25,127 bases of DNA from JAYQPQ01 sp038145405 (GTDB lineage: Bacteria > Pseudomonadota > Gammaproteobacteria > Pseudomonadales > GM7GCV1). Both the position numbers and the translations under genes were made by a program. The notes beneath the pieces were generated by a model that saw nothing but the letters and a program-made list of their open reading frames with translations, was not told the origin of the DNA and did no database searches. Within the stretch, counting starts at the first letter, position 1; every line of letters begins with the position of its first letter. The stretch covers positions 1 through 25,127 of the forward strand of contig JAYQPQ010000021.1 in the NCBI GenBank assembly GCA_038145405.1, in the 5' to 3' direction. Below are positions 8,340-16,603 of the stretch, piece by piece.

Positions 8340-8758
8340 CCCAGATCGACTTCTATGTGCTTGGCGAGTCGGCCGGGCAAGACCTGGAAAATCTGGCCTG
8401 TCGGCTGGCTGAGAAGGCACTGCACGCCGGTTCGCGCATCTATTTCTGCTGTCGCGATCAGGCGCAGTTGGAACAGCTAGATCAGTTGCTTTGGTCCTGG
8501 CGCGCCAGCAGTTTTCTGCCGCACACCCTGGAACTCACCGACGAGCGGTGCCCAATTCACCTGGGCATGGGCACTCCACCCGATCACCACCAGGACATTC
8601 TGATCAACCTGTCGGGCCAGATACCCGAAGGCTACCAGCGCTTTGAGCGCATTCTGGAACTGGTACCGGCTGAGCATGGCGCGCGGGAAGCCTCGCGCAA
8701 AAACTGGGGCCACTACCGGGATCGCGGCTACCCCCTGCACAAGCACGATATGAACTAA
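8336..8758 (+). CDS. holC: HolC, DNA polymerase III chi subunit
   Basis: Chi binds psi in the clamp loader and single-stranded DNA-binding protein, linking replicase to SSB. The 140-residue product fits the family length (147 in E. coli). It shows TQIDFYVL at the start, the LxxALW-type segment LDQLLWSWRASSFLPHTL, a PIHLGMGTPPDHHQDILINLSG stretch corresponding to the E. coli PVEIAW...DILISL region, and a basic C-terminal NWGHYRDRGYPLHKHDMN tail. GTG at 8336-8338 is chosen because it forms a GTGA overlap with the pepA stop (translational coupling) and matches the family start. PepA-holC order is the standard gammaproteobacterial one. The gene normally following (a small hypothetical and valS) is about 9.7 kb away here. 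Confidence 0.93.
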   Translation: MTQIDFYVLGESAGQDLENLACRLAEKALHAGSRIYFCCRDQAQLEQLDQLLWSWRASSFLPHTLELTDERCPIHLGMGTPPDHHQDILINLSGQIPEGYQRFERILELVPAEHGAREASRKNWGHYRDRGYPLHKHDMN

Positions 8759-8818
8759 TCCAGCAAAAAAGTAAAAAGTCCGAGGACGCTGAAAGCTGCA
8801 GGAGCCGGGCAGTTCTTG

Positions 8819-8824
8819 TAGAAT
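8819..8824 (+). promoter_or_regulatory. -10 box of candidate isocitrate dehydrogenase promoter
   Basis: TAGAAT stands in the 190-base gap between holC and the isocitrate dehydrogenase gene, about 125 bases before the chosen GTG. The -35 region is not recognisable. The 18 bases starting here differ from the tRNA-Leu promoter segment at 3265-3282 at only two positions, which strengthens the promoter reading. The rest of 8759-8948 contains only the leader and an imperfect CCGG-rich inverted repeat near 8854-8871. Confidence 0.45.
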
Positions 8825-8948
8825 CGCCGGCCTGCTCAGAGGCAAGGAATCCACCGGGTAGCTGCCGGGAATGATCAAGGCCCGGGCCGAACCCAACGCA
8901 CGCCGACAAAAGGGCTCTTTAACACCAGCACAAAGCGAGGAACCGAGG

Positions 8949-11171
<2,223 letters not shown>

Positions 11172-11192
11172 GCTAGGCCATCAAGCCGAAAT

Positions 11193-11219
11193 AAAAAGCC
11201 CCGCAGTGCGGGGCTTTTT
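11193..11219. terminator. Bidirectional intrinsic terminator
   Basis: A perfect 12-base stem AAAAAGCCCCGC (11193-11204) and GCGGGGCTTTTT (11208-11219) encloses an AGT loop. The A-run and T-run on either side allow termination from both strands: after the isocitrate dehydrogenase (plus) and after the msrQ-like/remnant unit (minus). Confidence 0.93.
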
Positions 11220-11251
11220 GTTAGCTCACTTTATGTTTGGCAACGACGCAA

Positions 11252-11383
11252 CTAGTTGCCGCGCAACGCCGCTTCAATGGCGCGGATATCAATTTTCTGC
11301 ATTTCCATAATGGCTTTCAGGTCGTTCATGGCTGCCAGGCTGTCCGGCGGATTTTTCAGCAGCACAATACGTCGTTCGCTCAT
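11252..11383 (-). pseudogene. 43-codon reading frame, probable C-terminal remnant of a VOC/PF06983-like protein
   Basis: The frame runs from ATG at 11383 to TAG at 11252. Its product contains an AAMNDLKAIMEMQKIDIRAIEAAL stretch, close in pattern to the C-terminal 'MxxMxKIDIAALEAA' tail that I associate with 3-demethylubiquinone-methyltransferase-like VOC (PF06983) proteins. The rest of that domain (over 100 residues) is absent, and a stop codon lies eight codons upstream in the same frame. The best reading is a decayed fragment, though a translated small protein cannot be excluded. It lies 53 bases after the msrQ-like gene on the same strand and before the shared terminator. The ribosome site is weak. 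Family link is from memory of the motif only. Confidence 0.4.
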
Positions 11384-11436
11384 TGTCCAACTCACTTGAG
11401 AAACTCAGGGTCAGGGGTTTATTCGCTCGGCAAAAC

Positions 11437-12036
11437 TCAAGCCGCTGCAGGACGCCGGCGGCTCTGCCACCAGGTGAGCCCTAGGGACAGCAGTTCAAGT
11501 GCCAGCAGCACGCCGGCATGAATCAGGCCAGGAATGGGATCAAAAGCCACAATAAACCAGTGCACGAAAGTCAGTATCGCCGCCAGGTAAACCAGCCGGT
11601 GCAGGTTTTTCCAATGACGCCCCATGGCACGCAGGGAGCCGTTGTTACTGGTGACGGCGAGCGGCACAAAGATGATGAAGGCGATCCAGCCGGTCCACAA
11701 AGCCGGATCGGCAAAATCAGCCCAGATTCTGGCCCAGTCGAAACGAAACAGGTACGCCAGCAAATGCGGTGTCGCATAACCGAAGGCTGCCACCCCGAAA
11801 TAGCGCCTATTCTTGGCCAGCCAGTTAGTCCAGGTCTTGCGACCGAACAGGAGCTGAAGTGGCGTTACCGCCAAAGTCAGGATCAGCAGTTTTGCCGAGT
11901 AGTCTCCGGTCAGATGAATGTATTCACCGTAGGTAGCGGCTTCCGTCAGGTAGTCCCAGGTAAAGATGAGCAAAGGAATGCAAAGGATTAGCCAGACGAG
12001 GTAGTGCGAGTTGATAGCGTACTTTAGTTTATACAT
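11437..12036 (-). CDS. MsrQ/YedZ-like haem-binding membrane protein (ferric-reductase-like domain)
   Basis: A 199-residue polytopic inner-membrane protein resembling MsrQ (YedZ), the quinol-to-MsrP electron carrier for periplasmic methionine-sulfoxide repair. Shared features are a hydrophobic N-terminal segment (about 12-27), GEYIHLTGDYSAKLLILTLAVTPLQLL (38-64, with H41), RRYFGVAAFGYATPHLLAY (78-95, with H91), and LRAMGRHWKNLHRLVYLAAILTFVHWF (135-161, with H141, H146, H159). H91, H146 and H159 fit the haem-ligand positions. The ATG at 12036 is chosen because the longer in-frame extension overlaps the divergent gene and lacks homology. MsrP is not adjacent, so its partner could instead be another envelope protein. 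It is divergent from the HhH-DoxX run across 40 bases. Confidence 0.82.
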   Translation of the reverse strand: MYKLKYAINSHYLVWLILCIPLLIFTWDYLTEAATYGEYIHLTGDYSAKLLILTLAVTPLQLLFGRKTWTNWLAKNRRYFGVAAFGYATPHLLAYLFRFDWARIWADFADPALWTGWIAFIIFVPLAVTSNNGSLRAMGRHWKNLHRLVYLAAILTFVHWFIVAFDPIPGLIHAGVLLALELLSLGLTWWQSRRRPAAA

Positions 12037-12076
12037 ACTGGCCGCCCAAATGATCCTATAGTAAGAGGAAATGTCC

Positions 12077-12706
12077 ATGCGTACGCTGTCTATTCTGACA
12101 TTTTTCGCCCTGGTGTTTTCAAGCTCAGAGGCTTTCGCCCAGGTCGGCAACACCACCCTGATCAACCCCAACCTGGCGACTGCCGACGAGCTGGCCGCTC
12201 TGCCCGGCATGAACGCCAGCTTGGTCCAGGCCGTGATCGACGCCCGCCCCCTGGCCGATAATCTGGCACTCAATGCCGCCATTGGCAGCGCCCTGAACGC
12301 CGAACAGAAAACCGCGCTCTACTCCGAGTTGTTTCTGGCCATCAACCTGAACAACTTTACCAACGAAGAATTGCAGCTGATGCCGGGCATGACCAACCGC
12401 TGGGGGCGCGAGTTCAATCAATACCCCCCCTACGAAAATCTGGAAGAGTTCCGTCGCGAGATGGCCAAGTACACCGACGCCGCTGGCGTCGCCGCGCTGG
12501 AGAAATTCGTCTTTGTGCCCCTAGATCTGAACTCTGCCTCCGACGAGGACTTTATGACCATCCCGGGCATGACTGCCCGTTGGCTGCGCGAATTCAACGA
12601 GTACAAACCCTACGAGAACATGGATGAGTTCAACAGCGAAATGGGTAAATACGCCGACGCCCTGGTGGTCAGCCAGCTGGCTCGCTACGTTTACGTCGCC
12701 GAATAA
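12077..12706 (+). CDS. Exported protein with three 60-residue ComEA-like helix-hairpin-helix units
   Basis: The start at 12077 rather than 12071 is preferred because AGAGGA ends about seven bases before it and only one base before the first ATG. The 209-residue product has a signal peptide (hydrophobic about 4-20, cut near A-F-A at 19-21). The mature part is three tandem units of exactly 60 residues (29-88, 89-148, 149-208), each opening with I/L-N/D-x-N and with PGM at 43-45, 103-105 and 163-165. Units 2 and 3 are close copies (REFNQYPPYENLEEF versus REFNEYKPYENMDEF); unit 1 has diverged. The LNxAsxeELxxlPGM pattern is that of HhH motifs in ComEA, which bind DNA, but the acidic character and lack of a membrane anchor differ. 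It heads a plus-strand run with DoxX. Function unknown; protein-protein or DNA binding are both possible. Confidence 0.85.
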   Translation: MRTLSILTFFALVFSSSEAFAQVGNTTLINPNLATADELAALPGMNASLVQAVIDARPLADNLALNAAIGSALNAEQKTALYSELFLAINLNNFTNEELQLMPGMTNRWGREFNQYPPYENLEEFRREMAKYTDAAGVAALEKFVFVPLDLNSASDEDFMTIPGMTARWLREFNEYKPYENMDEFNSEMGKYADALVVSQLARYVYVAE

Positions 12707-12748
12707 ACCCGGCGTATTAATCACTTTTAGTTATTTGAGGATATCGAG

Positions 12749-13198
12749 ATGAGCAACAGCATTGTACAAAGAGTTCTGGCAACCAACGACTCCTGGGGCG
12801 CCCTGCCGCTGCGCGTAGGCTCTGGCGTGATTTTCGCCGCACATGGGGCACAAAAGCTGTTTGGCTGGTTTGGCGGCTACGGCCTGGAAGGCACTGGGGG
12901 CTTTTTCACCTCCATCGGCCTGGAACCAGGTCTGTTGCTGGCTTTTCTTGCCGGCGCAGCGGAATTCTTCGGCGGCCTAGCGCTGATAGTTGGCCTGTTG
13001 ACTCGTCCCGCGGCCGCGGTACTGGCCTTCACCATGATCGTAGCGATTTTTGCCGTGCACTTCAGCAGCGGCTTTTTCCTCAGTAACGGCGGCTATGAAT
13101 ATGGCCTGGCGCTATTGGTTGTGAGCCTGTCGCTGGCTGTTACCGGCGCAGGTGCATTCTCGGCGGACCGTGTTTTTGCTGATCGCATAAGTAAGTAA
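12749..13198 (+). CDS. DoxX family membrane protein
   Basis: A 149-residue inner-membrane protein of the DoxX family, small four-helix proteins often found near redox enzymes and thought to take part in quinone or thiol redox processes; function is not settled for most. Visible marks are LPLRVGSGVIFAAHGAQKLFGWFGGYGLEGTGGFF near the N terminus, LAFLAGAAEFFGGLALIVGLLTRPAA in the middle, and two later hydrophobic stretches ending in VVSLSLAVTGAGAFS. GAGGA eight bases before the ATG supports the start. It lies 42 bases after the HhH protein and 30 bases before the broken azoreductase, so the three probably form one transcript. Confidence 0.9.
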   Translation: MSNSIVQRVLATNDSWGALPLRVGSGVIFAAHGAQKLFGWFGGYGLEGTGGFFTSIGLEPGLLLAFLAGAAEFFGGLALIVGLLTRPAAAVLAFTMIVAIFAVHFSSGFFLSNGGYEYGLALLVVSLSLAVTGAGAFSADRVFADRISK

Positions 13199-13228
13199 GC
13201 ACTAACACATTTTTCAGGGGTTTCGTCT

Positions 13229-13713
13229 ATGAACCGCACCGCCTTGGCCTTTACTGCCAGCGTGCAGTATGAGAACTCCATCAGCCGCAAATTGGTCGAC
13301 GATCTGATTAGCCATCTGCAGAAAAGGGCGAGATCGACTCCCTGATCGAGCGCGATCTTGCCGCCAGCGAACTGGAGCTGCTGACTGCCGACCAGGTCAT
13401 GGCCTTTTACACGCCCGCGGCCCAACGCAACGAACGTCAGAAGCAGCGTCTGGCCCAGTCAGACAAGTTCTTGGCTGAATTGCGCCAGGCCCGCACGCTG
13501 GTGATCGGCACTCCTATGTAAAACTTCTCGGTACCGGCCTCACTCAAAGCCTGGATCGATCTGGTGTGCCGCGCTGGCGATAGCTTCCGCTATACCGAAA
13601 AGGGCTTGGTTGGCCCGCTCGACATCCACACCACCTACCTGGTCGTGTCGAACGGGGGCGCGCCAGTCAACAGCGCATCGCAGCGATTTGATATTGCAGG
13701 AAGCAGTCGTTGA
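13229..13713 (+). pseudogene. Disrupted FMN-dependent NADH:quinone/azo reductase (AzoR-like)
   Basis: Across two frames the sequence resembles AzoR (flavodoxin-like, FMN, reduces quinones and azo compounds). Frame one runs from ATG 13229 through LVDDLISHLQK and stops at 13343-13345. The match continues one frame over from about 13327 (GEIDSLIERDLAASEL ... LAELRQARTLVIGTPM). A TAA at 13519-13521 then replaces the Tyr of the FMN-binding PMYNF motif. The match goes on with NFSVPASLKAWIDLVCRAG and FRYTEKG up to VVSNGGAPVNSAS, and ends at TGA 13711 about 50-60 residues short of AzoR length. The frameshift is a one-base loss near an AAAAGGG run. Three independent lesions indicate real decay rather than one sequencing error. 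A good AGGGG ribosome site remains. Confidence 0.88.
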
Positions 13714-13716
13714 GAG

Positions 13717-13742
13717 AAAGCCGGCCAAGTGCCGGCTTTTTT
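13717..13742 (+). terminator. Intrinsic terminator after the AzoR-like pseudogene
   Basis: AAAGCCGGC (13717-13725), loop CAAGT, GCCGGCTTT (13731-13739) and a run of six T residues ending at 13742. It closes the HhH-DoxX-azoreductase run. It abuts the stop of the convergent TSUP gene and may act for that side too, although the opposite T-run is short. Confidence 0.88.
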
Positions 13743-14511
13743 ACACCGAAAATTGGGTCCAGAAATAGCGCAGCAACATGACTATGCAGATGGTGACCAC
13801 GGCAGCGCGCAGCAATGTTTGCGGAATACGAAGCAGGGTATGCGAGCCAAGCCAGGCGCCCAGCCATTGACCCAGCATCATGGTCAGACCCGCCGCCCAG
13901 TAAATGCGCGCAAATGCCAGGAACGCCAGCAGTGAGCCGAGATTGGATGCCAGGTTCAGCGACTTGGCCAAGGCTGTGGCGCGTATCAGATCCAGTCCGC
14001 GGCAATGCATGCTGGCCATGGAGAAGAAGGAGCCGGTGCCCGGCCCAAACATGCCGTCGTAAAAGCCGATGGCCGGGACGATCAAGCGACGGAACAGCGG
14101 TTCCGGAATGGCGTTGTCGTCGAGGCGTTTTGCTAGGCGCGGCGAGAAAATAAAGTAAATGGCGATCACCAGCAGCACCAGGGGAATCACCAGAGATAGC
14201 AGCTCGGGGCGAAAGCGCTGAACCAGCAAGGTGCCGACGAGGGCACCCGACAAGGACAGCGCCATCAGCGGCAGCACATCGGCAAGTCGGATTAATCCAC
14301 CCCGCAGCATCATCAGCGTGGCGGTAGCCGTGCCCGCTGTACCCTGCAGCTTGTTGGTTCCCAACGCCATCAGCGGCGGCACGCCTGCTGCCAGCAGAGC
14401 TGGCAGGGTAATTAGCCCACCGCCGCCGGCCAGCGTGTCGATAAAGCCGGCCAGCAAGGATGCCAGGAACAACAACAGTAGAATTTCCAGCGCAAACCCA
14501 CCCAGCTCCAC
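13741..14511 (-). CDS. TSUP (TauE/SafE, YfcA-like) membrane permease
   Basis: A 256-residue polytopic inner-membrane protein of the TSUP family, whose characterised members carry sulfonates, sulfite, sulfoacetate or related anions; the substrate here is unknown. The two characteristic half-motifs are present: AGFIDTLAGGGGLITLPALL (21-40) followed by PPLMALGTNKLQGTAGT (45-61), and the second-half motif IGFYDGMFGPGTGSFFSMA. Seven or so hydrophobic segments span the rest. The closest pattern is E. coli YfcA (269 residues). The GTG at 14509-14511 has a GGGGG-rich site a few bases upstream. It is divergent from the SirB2 gene across 43 bases and convergent with the azoreductase remnant. Confidence 0.92.
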   Translation of the reverse strand: MELGGFALEILLLLFLASLLAGFIDTLAGGGGLITLPALLAAGVPPLMALGTNKLQGTAGTATATLMMLRGGLIRLADVLPLMALSLSGALVGTLLVQRFRPELLSLVIPLVLLVIAIYFIFSPRLAKRLDDNAIPEPLFRRLIVPAIGFYDGMFGPGTGSFFSMASMHCRGLDLIRATALAKSLNLASNLGSLLAFLAFARIYWAAGLTMMLGQWLGAWLGSHTLLRIPQTLLRAAVVTICIVMLLRYFWTQFSV

Positions 14512-14554
14512 CTTACCCCCTCTGCGTGGACCCGAAATCCGCTAAGATTGGTCC

Positions 14555-14914
14555 ATGTTGATGTTAAAAACCCTGCACGTCGGACTCGTCCTGTTATCCA
14601 TCGGCCTTTTCAGCTTTCGCTTCGTTGCGCGCCAAAGGCAGGCCGCCATTATGCAGCGTCGCTGGATGCGCATTGCACCTCACCTGATCGATACGCTACT
14701 TCTGGCCAGCGGCCTCTGGCTCGCCATCAGCCTTCGCCTGTCGCCCCTGGCCGCGCCCTGGTTCGCCATCAAGCTGGTGTTGATCATCGGCTACATCCTG
14801 ATGGGCATACTGGCCTTCCGTGCCAGGTCACCCCGTCGTGCCTGGCTGCGCGCCACACTCGCACTGGGCCTGGCGTTGGGCGCTGTCAGCATGGCGGTGC
14901 TGAAGCCCTTCTAA
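14555..14914 (+). CDS. SirB2 family membrane protein
   Basis: A 119-residue four-helix inner-membrane protein of the SirB2 family (named from a Salmonella locus affecting invasion gene expression; biochemical role unknown). Family stretches are LKTLHVGLVLLSIGLFSFRF (4-23), RRWMRIAPHLIDTLLLASGLWLA (35-57), PWFAIKLVLIIGYILMGILAFRARS (68-92) and a last hydrophobic segment ending MAVLKPF. No good ribosome site precedes the ATG at 14555 or the alternative ATG at 14561. A TAAGAT at 14543-14548 would start transcription almost at the ATG, so a leaderless message is conceivable. The stop overlaps the convergent cyclase stop by four bases. Confidence 0.87.
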   Translation: MLMLKTLHVGLVLLSIGLFSFRFVARQRQAAIMQRRWMRIAPHLIDTLLLASGLWLAISLRLSPLAAPWFAIKLVLIIGYILMGILAFRARSPRRAWLRATLALGLALGAVSMAVLKPF

Positions 14915-15777
14915 TCCCGGTCGGCATCCATAACGCGAAATTCCATGGCGTCTTTGCTGGCAAGCTTGACGCGATACATCAGTTCATCGGCGGCTTGTAG
15001 CACCTGATGCGGCGTCAATGCCACGCCAGTAGCCGTGATCACGCCAATACTGCAGGTTACGCCCCAGCCGCCCTGCTCGAGTGCCAAGGCAAGTTGCTGA
15101 CGAATCTTGCCCATTACATCGCGGGCCTCCTTGGCATCGGTATCGGGCAATATCAGCGCAAACTCGTCGCCGCCCAAGCGCGCCGGCGTGTCGGAGCCGC
15201 GCACGCTTTCCTGCAAAATGGTGCCGACTGTTTGCAGCAACTGGTCACCAGTGTGATGCCGGCGGGTGTCATTCACCTGCTTGAAGTTATCCAGATCGAT
15301 ATAGGCCAGGGTGAGCGGACGAGCACTGCGTTTGATCAAGGCCAGATCGTGCACCAAGCGGTCGTCGAAAGAACGTCGTGCATAGAGGCCGGTCAGTGCA
15401 TCGGTGCGCGCCAGGCGCGCCTGTTCTGACAGAATGCGGCGCAGCGAGGACAACAGCAATCCAGTGATCAGGAAGTAACCGAGCCTGACCAGCGCGTTCC
15501 ATACCGGAATGGCAAAGTTGGAATAGATGTGTCCGGAGATCTGGTCGGCGGTGTACCAGCTGAGACAGGGCAAGAGTGCAATGACCACACCCGTCGTCCG
15601 GTTGATATACCAACTGGCGAAGCTTACCGGCGCCAGATAGAACAGCGAGAAAGACAGCTCGTAACCCGTCAGAAAATCCAGCCCACCCACCGCAGCGACG
15701 CCGAGCAAGGCAATTGAAACGGCCAGCATCATCCGCAGCGCGTTGATTTTGCGGTCCAGTGCGGAAAGTCGGCTCAT
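14911..15777 (-). CDS. Membrane-bound diguanylate cyclase (GGDEF, with I-site)
   Basis: Makes cyclic di-GMP from two GTP, controlling the motile-to-sessile switch. The 288-residue protein has about four hydrophobic segments (16-32, 41-57, 62-76, 97-112) followed by a short linker and a GGDEF domain (about 122-280). Active-site residues visible are D161 in YIDLDNFKQVND, the HHTGD segment (174-178) and an intact GGDEF at 202-206. RGSD at 193-196, exactly five residues before GGDEF, is the product-inhibition I-site. No EAL domain is present. The ATG at 15777 is preferred over an upstream TTG at 15852, which would add 25 residues lacking family features. The small membrane sensor has no recognised name. 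Confidence 0.93.
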   Translation of the reverse strand: MSRLSALDRKINALRMMLAVSIALLGVAAVGGLDFLTGYELSFSLFYLAPVSFASWYINRTTGVVIALLPCLSWYTADQISGHIYSNFAIPVWNALVRLGYFLITGLLLSSLRRILSEQARLARTDALTGLYARRSFDDRLVHDLALIKRSARPLTLAYIDLDNFKQVNDTRRHHTGDQLLQTVGTILQESVRGSDTPARLGGDEFALILPDTDAKEARDVMGKIRQQLALALEQGGWGVTCSIGVITATGVALTPHQVLQAADELMYRVKLASKDAMEFRVMDADRD

Positions 15778-15845
15778 CGGATCAACTATGCTGTTTTGCC
15801 TCAGTGTAAAGATTTCGGCGCAAATCGAATACCCGCCCTCGCCAC

Positions 15846-15873
15846 TTGGCAAAATGCCTTTTGCGCCTAGAAT
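15846..15873 (+). promoter_or_regulatory. Candidate promoter of the 2OG oxygenase-rlmJ pair
   Basis: TTGGCA (15846-15851) and TAGAAT (15868-15873) are separated by 16 bases in the gap between the divergent cyclase and oxygenase genes. This is one of the better sigma-70-like pairs in the window. Transcription would begin near 15880. Confidence 0.5.
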
Positions 15874-15935
15874 AGCTGCGCCGACACCCTGGCGCGATGG
15901 GCGCAGCAGGAGTCACCCCGGCGGGATTTGATCGC

Positions 15936-16595
15936 ATGCCAACACCGGCGCCGCACAACGCCAGCCTGGACAAGGCCTCCGCTATCCATGCACAGATCGC
16001 CGCCGGCATCTACCAGCAGGGCTACAGCATTCTGCCGAACAGCCTGCCGCAACCGCTGTTGCATCAATTGCACGATCAGCTTCGAGCCACCGCCCCGGAA
16101 CAATTCAGCACTGCCGGTATTGGGCGCGAACGCGGTCACACGCTGAACGGCGCCATCCGCAAGGATCAGGTCTGCTGGATAACCGGCTCCACCGACGCCG
16201 GACGTGCATGGCTCGACTGGTGTGCACAATTGCAGACTTACCTCAACCGACACCTGTTGCTGGGTTTGTTTTCCTTCGAGAGTCACTTTGCTCACTACCC
16301 GCCCGGTGCCTTCTACAAGCAGCACACCGATGCCTTTCGCGGCGAGGCCAATCGCGCGCTGTCGCTGGTGCTCTATCTCAACCCGACCTGGCAGCCGGGC
16401 GACGGCGGCGAAATGCTGCTCTACCCCGAGGGCCGCGACCCGATTCGCGTGGAGCCGTGTTTCGGCACGCTGGCTACCTTTCTCAGCGAGGACTTCCCGC
16501 ACGAAGTATTGCCCACGCGCACCGATCGCTATTCCATTGCCGGCTGGTTTCGCGTCAACACCTCGACCGCCCAGCGCATCGACCCACCCACCTGA
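15936..16595 (+). CDS. 2-oxoglutarate/Fe(II)-dependent oxygenase (prolyl-4-hydroxylase-like, PKHD type)
   Basis: A cytoplasmic oxygenase that couples 2-oxoglutarate decarboxylation to hydroxylation of an unknown substrate. In the 219-residue product the iron facial triad is H130-x-D132 (KQHTDAF) and H189 (FPHEVLP), with R198 (TDRYSIAGWFR) to bind 2-oxoglutarate. FESHFAHYPPGAFYKQHTD and LSLVLYLNP are typical of bacterial 'SM-20-related' hydroxylases. An ATG at 15897 in frame (13 residues longer) is also possible; 15936 is chosen because the following residues begin the compact domain, but neither has a strong ribosome site. rlmJ follows after eight bases, so the two are co-expressed and probably translationally linked. 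Related bacterial enzymes hydroxylate ribosomal or translation proteins, which the neighbour hints at but does not prove. Confidence 0.88.
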   Translation: MPTPAPHNASLDKASAIHAQIAAGIYQQGYSILPNSLPQPLLHQLHDQLRATAPEQFSTAGIGRERGHTLNGAIRKDQVCWITGSTDAGRAWLDWCAQLQTYLNRHLLLGLFSFESHFAHYPPGAFYKQHTDAFRGEANRALSLVLYLNPTWQPGDGGEMLLYPEGRDPIRVEPCFGTLATFLSEDFPHEVLPTRTDRYSIAGWFRVNTSTAQRIDPPT

Positions 16596-16603
16596 TATCG
16601 CCC

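Noticed and set aside
7566..8420. 284-codon antisense frame over pepA and holC
   Set aside because: Covers two confidently identified genes and shows no motif or start signal.
8854..8871. CCGGG-TAGCTG-CCGGG inverted repeat before isocitrate dehydrogenase
   Set aside because: A short self-complementary GC motif expected by chance at this GC content; no operator family is recognised.
12037..12282. 82-residue extension of the MsrQ-like protein
   Set aside because: It would run through the start of the divergent HhH gene and its signal peptide, and has no resemblance to the family.
16208..16603. N-terminal extension that would lengthen RlmJ by 132 residues
   Set aside because: The extension is the oxygenase gene in another frame; RlmJ homology starts precisely at the ATG at 16604.
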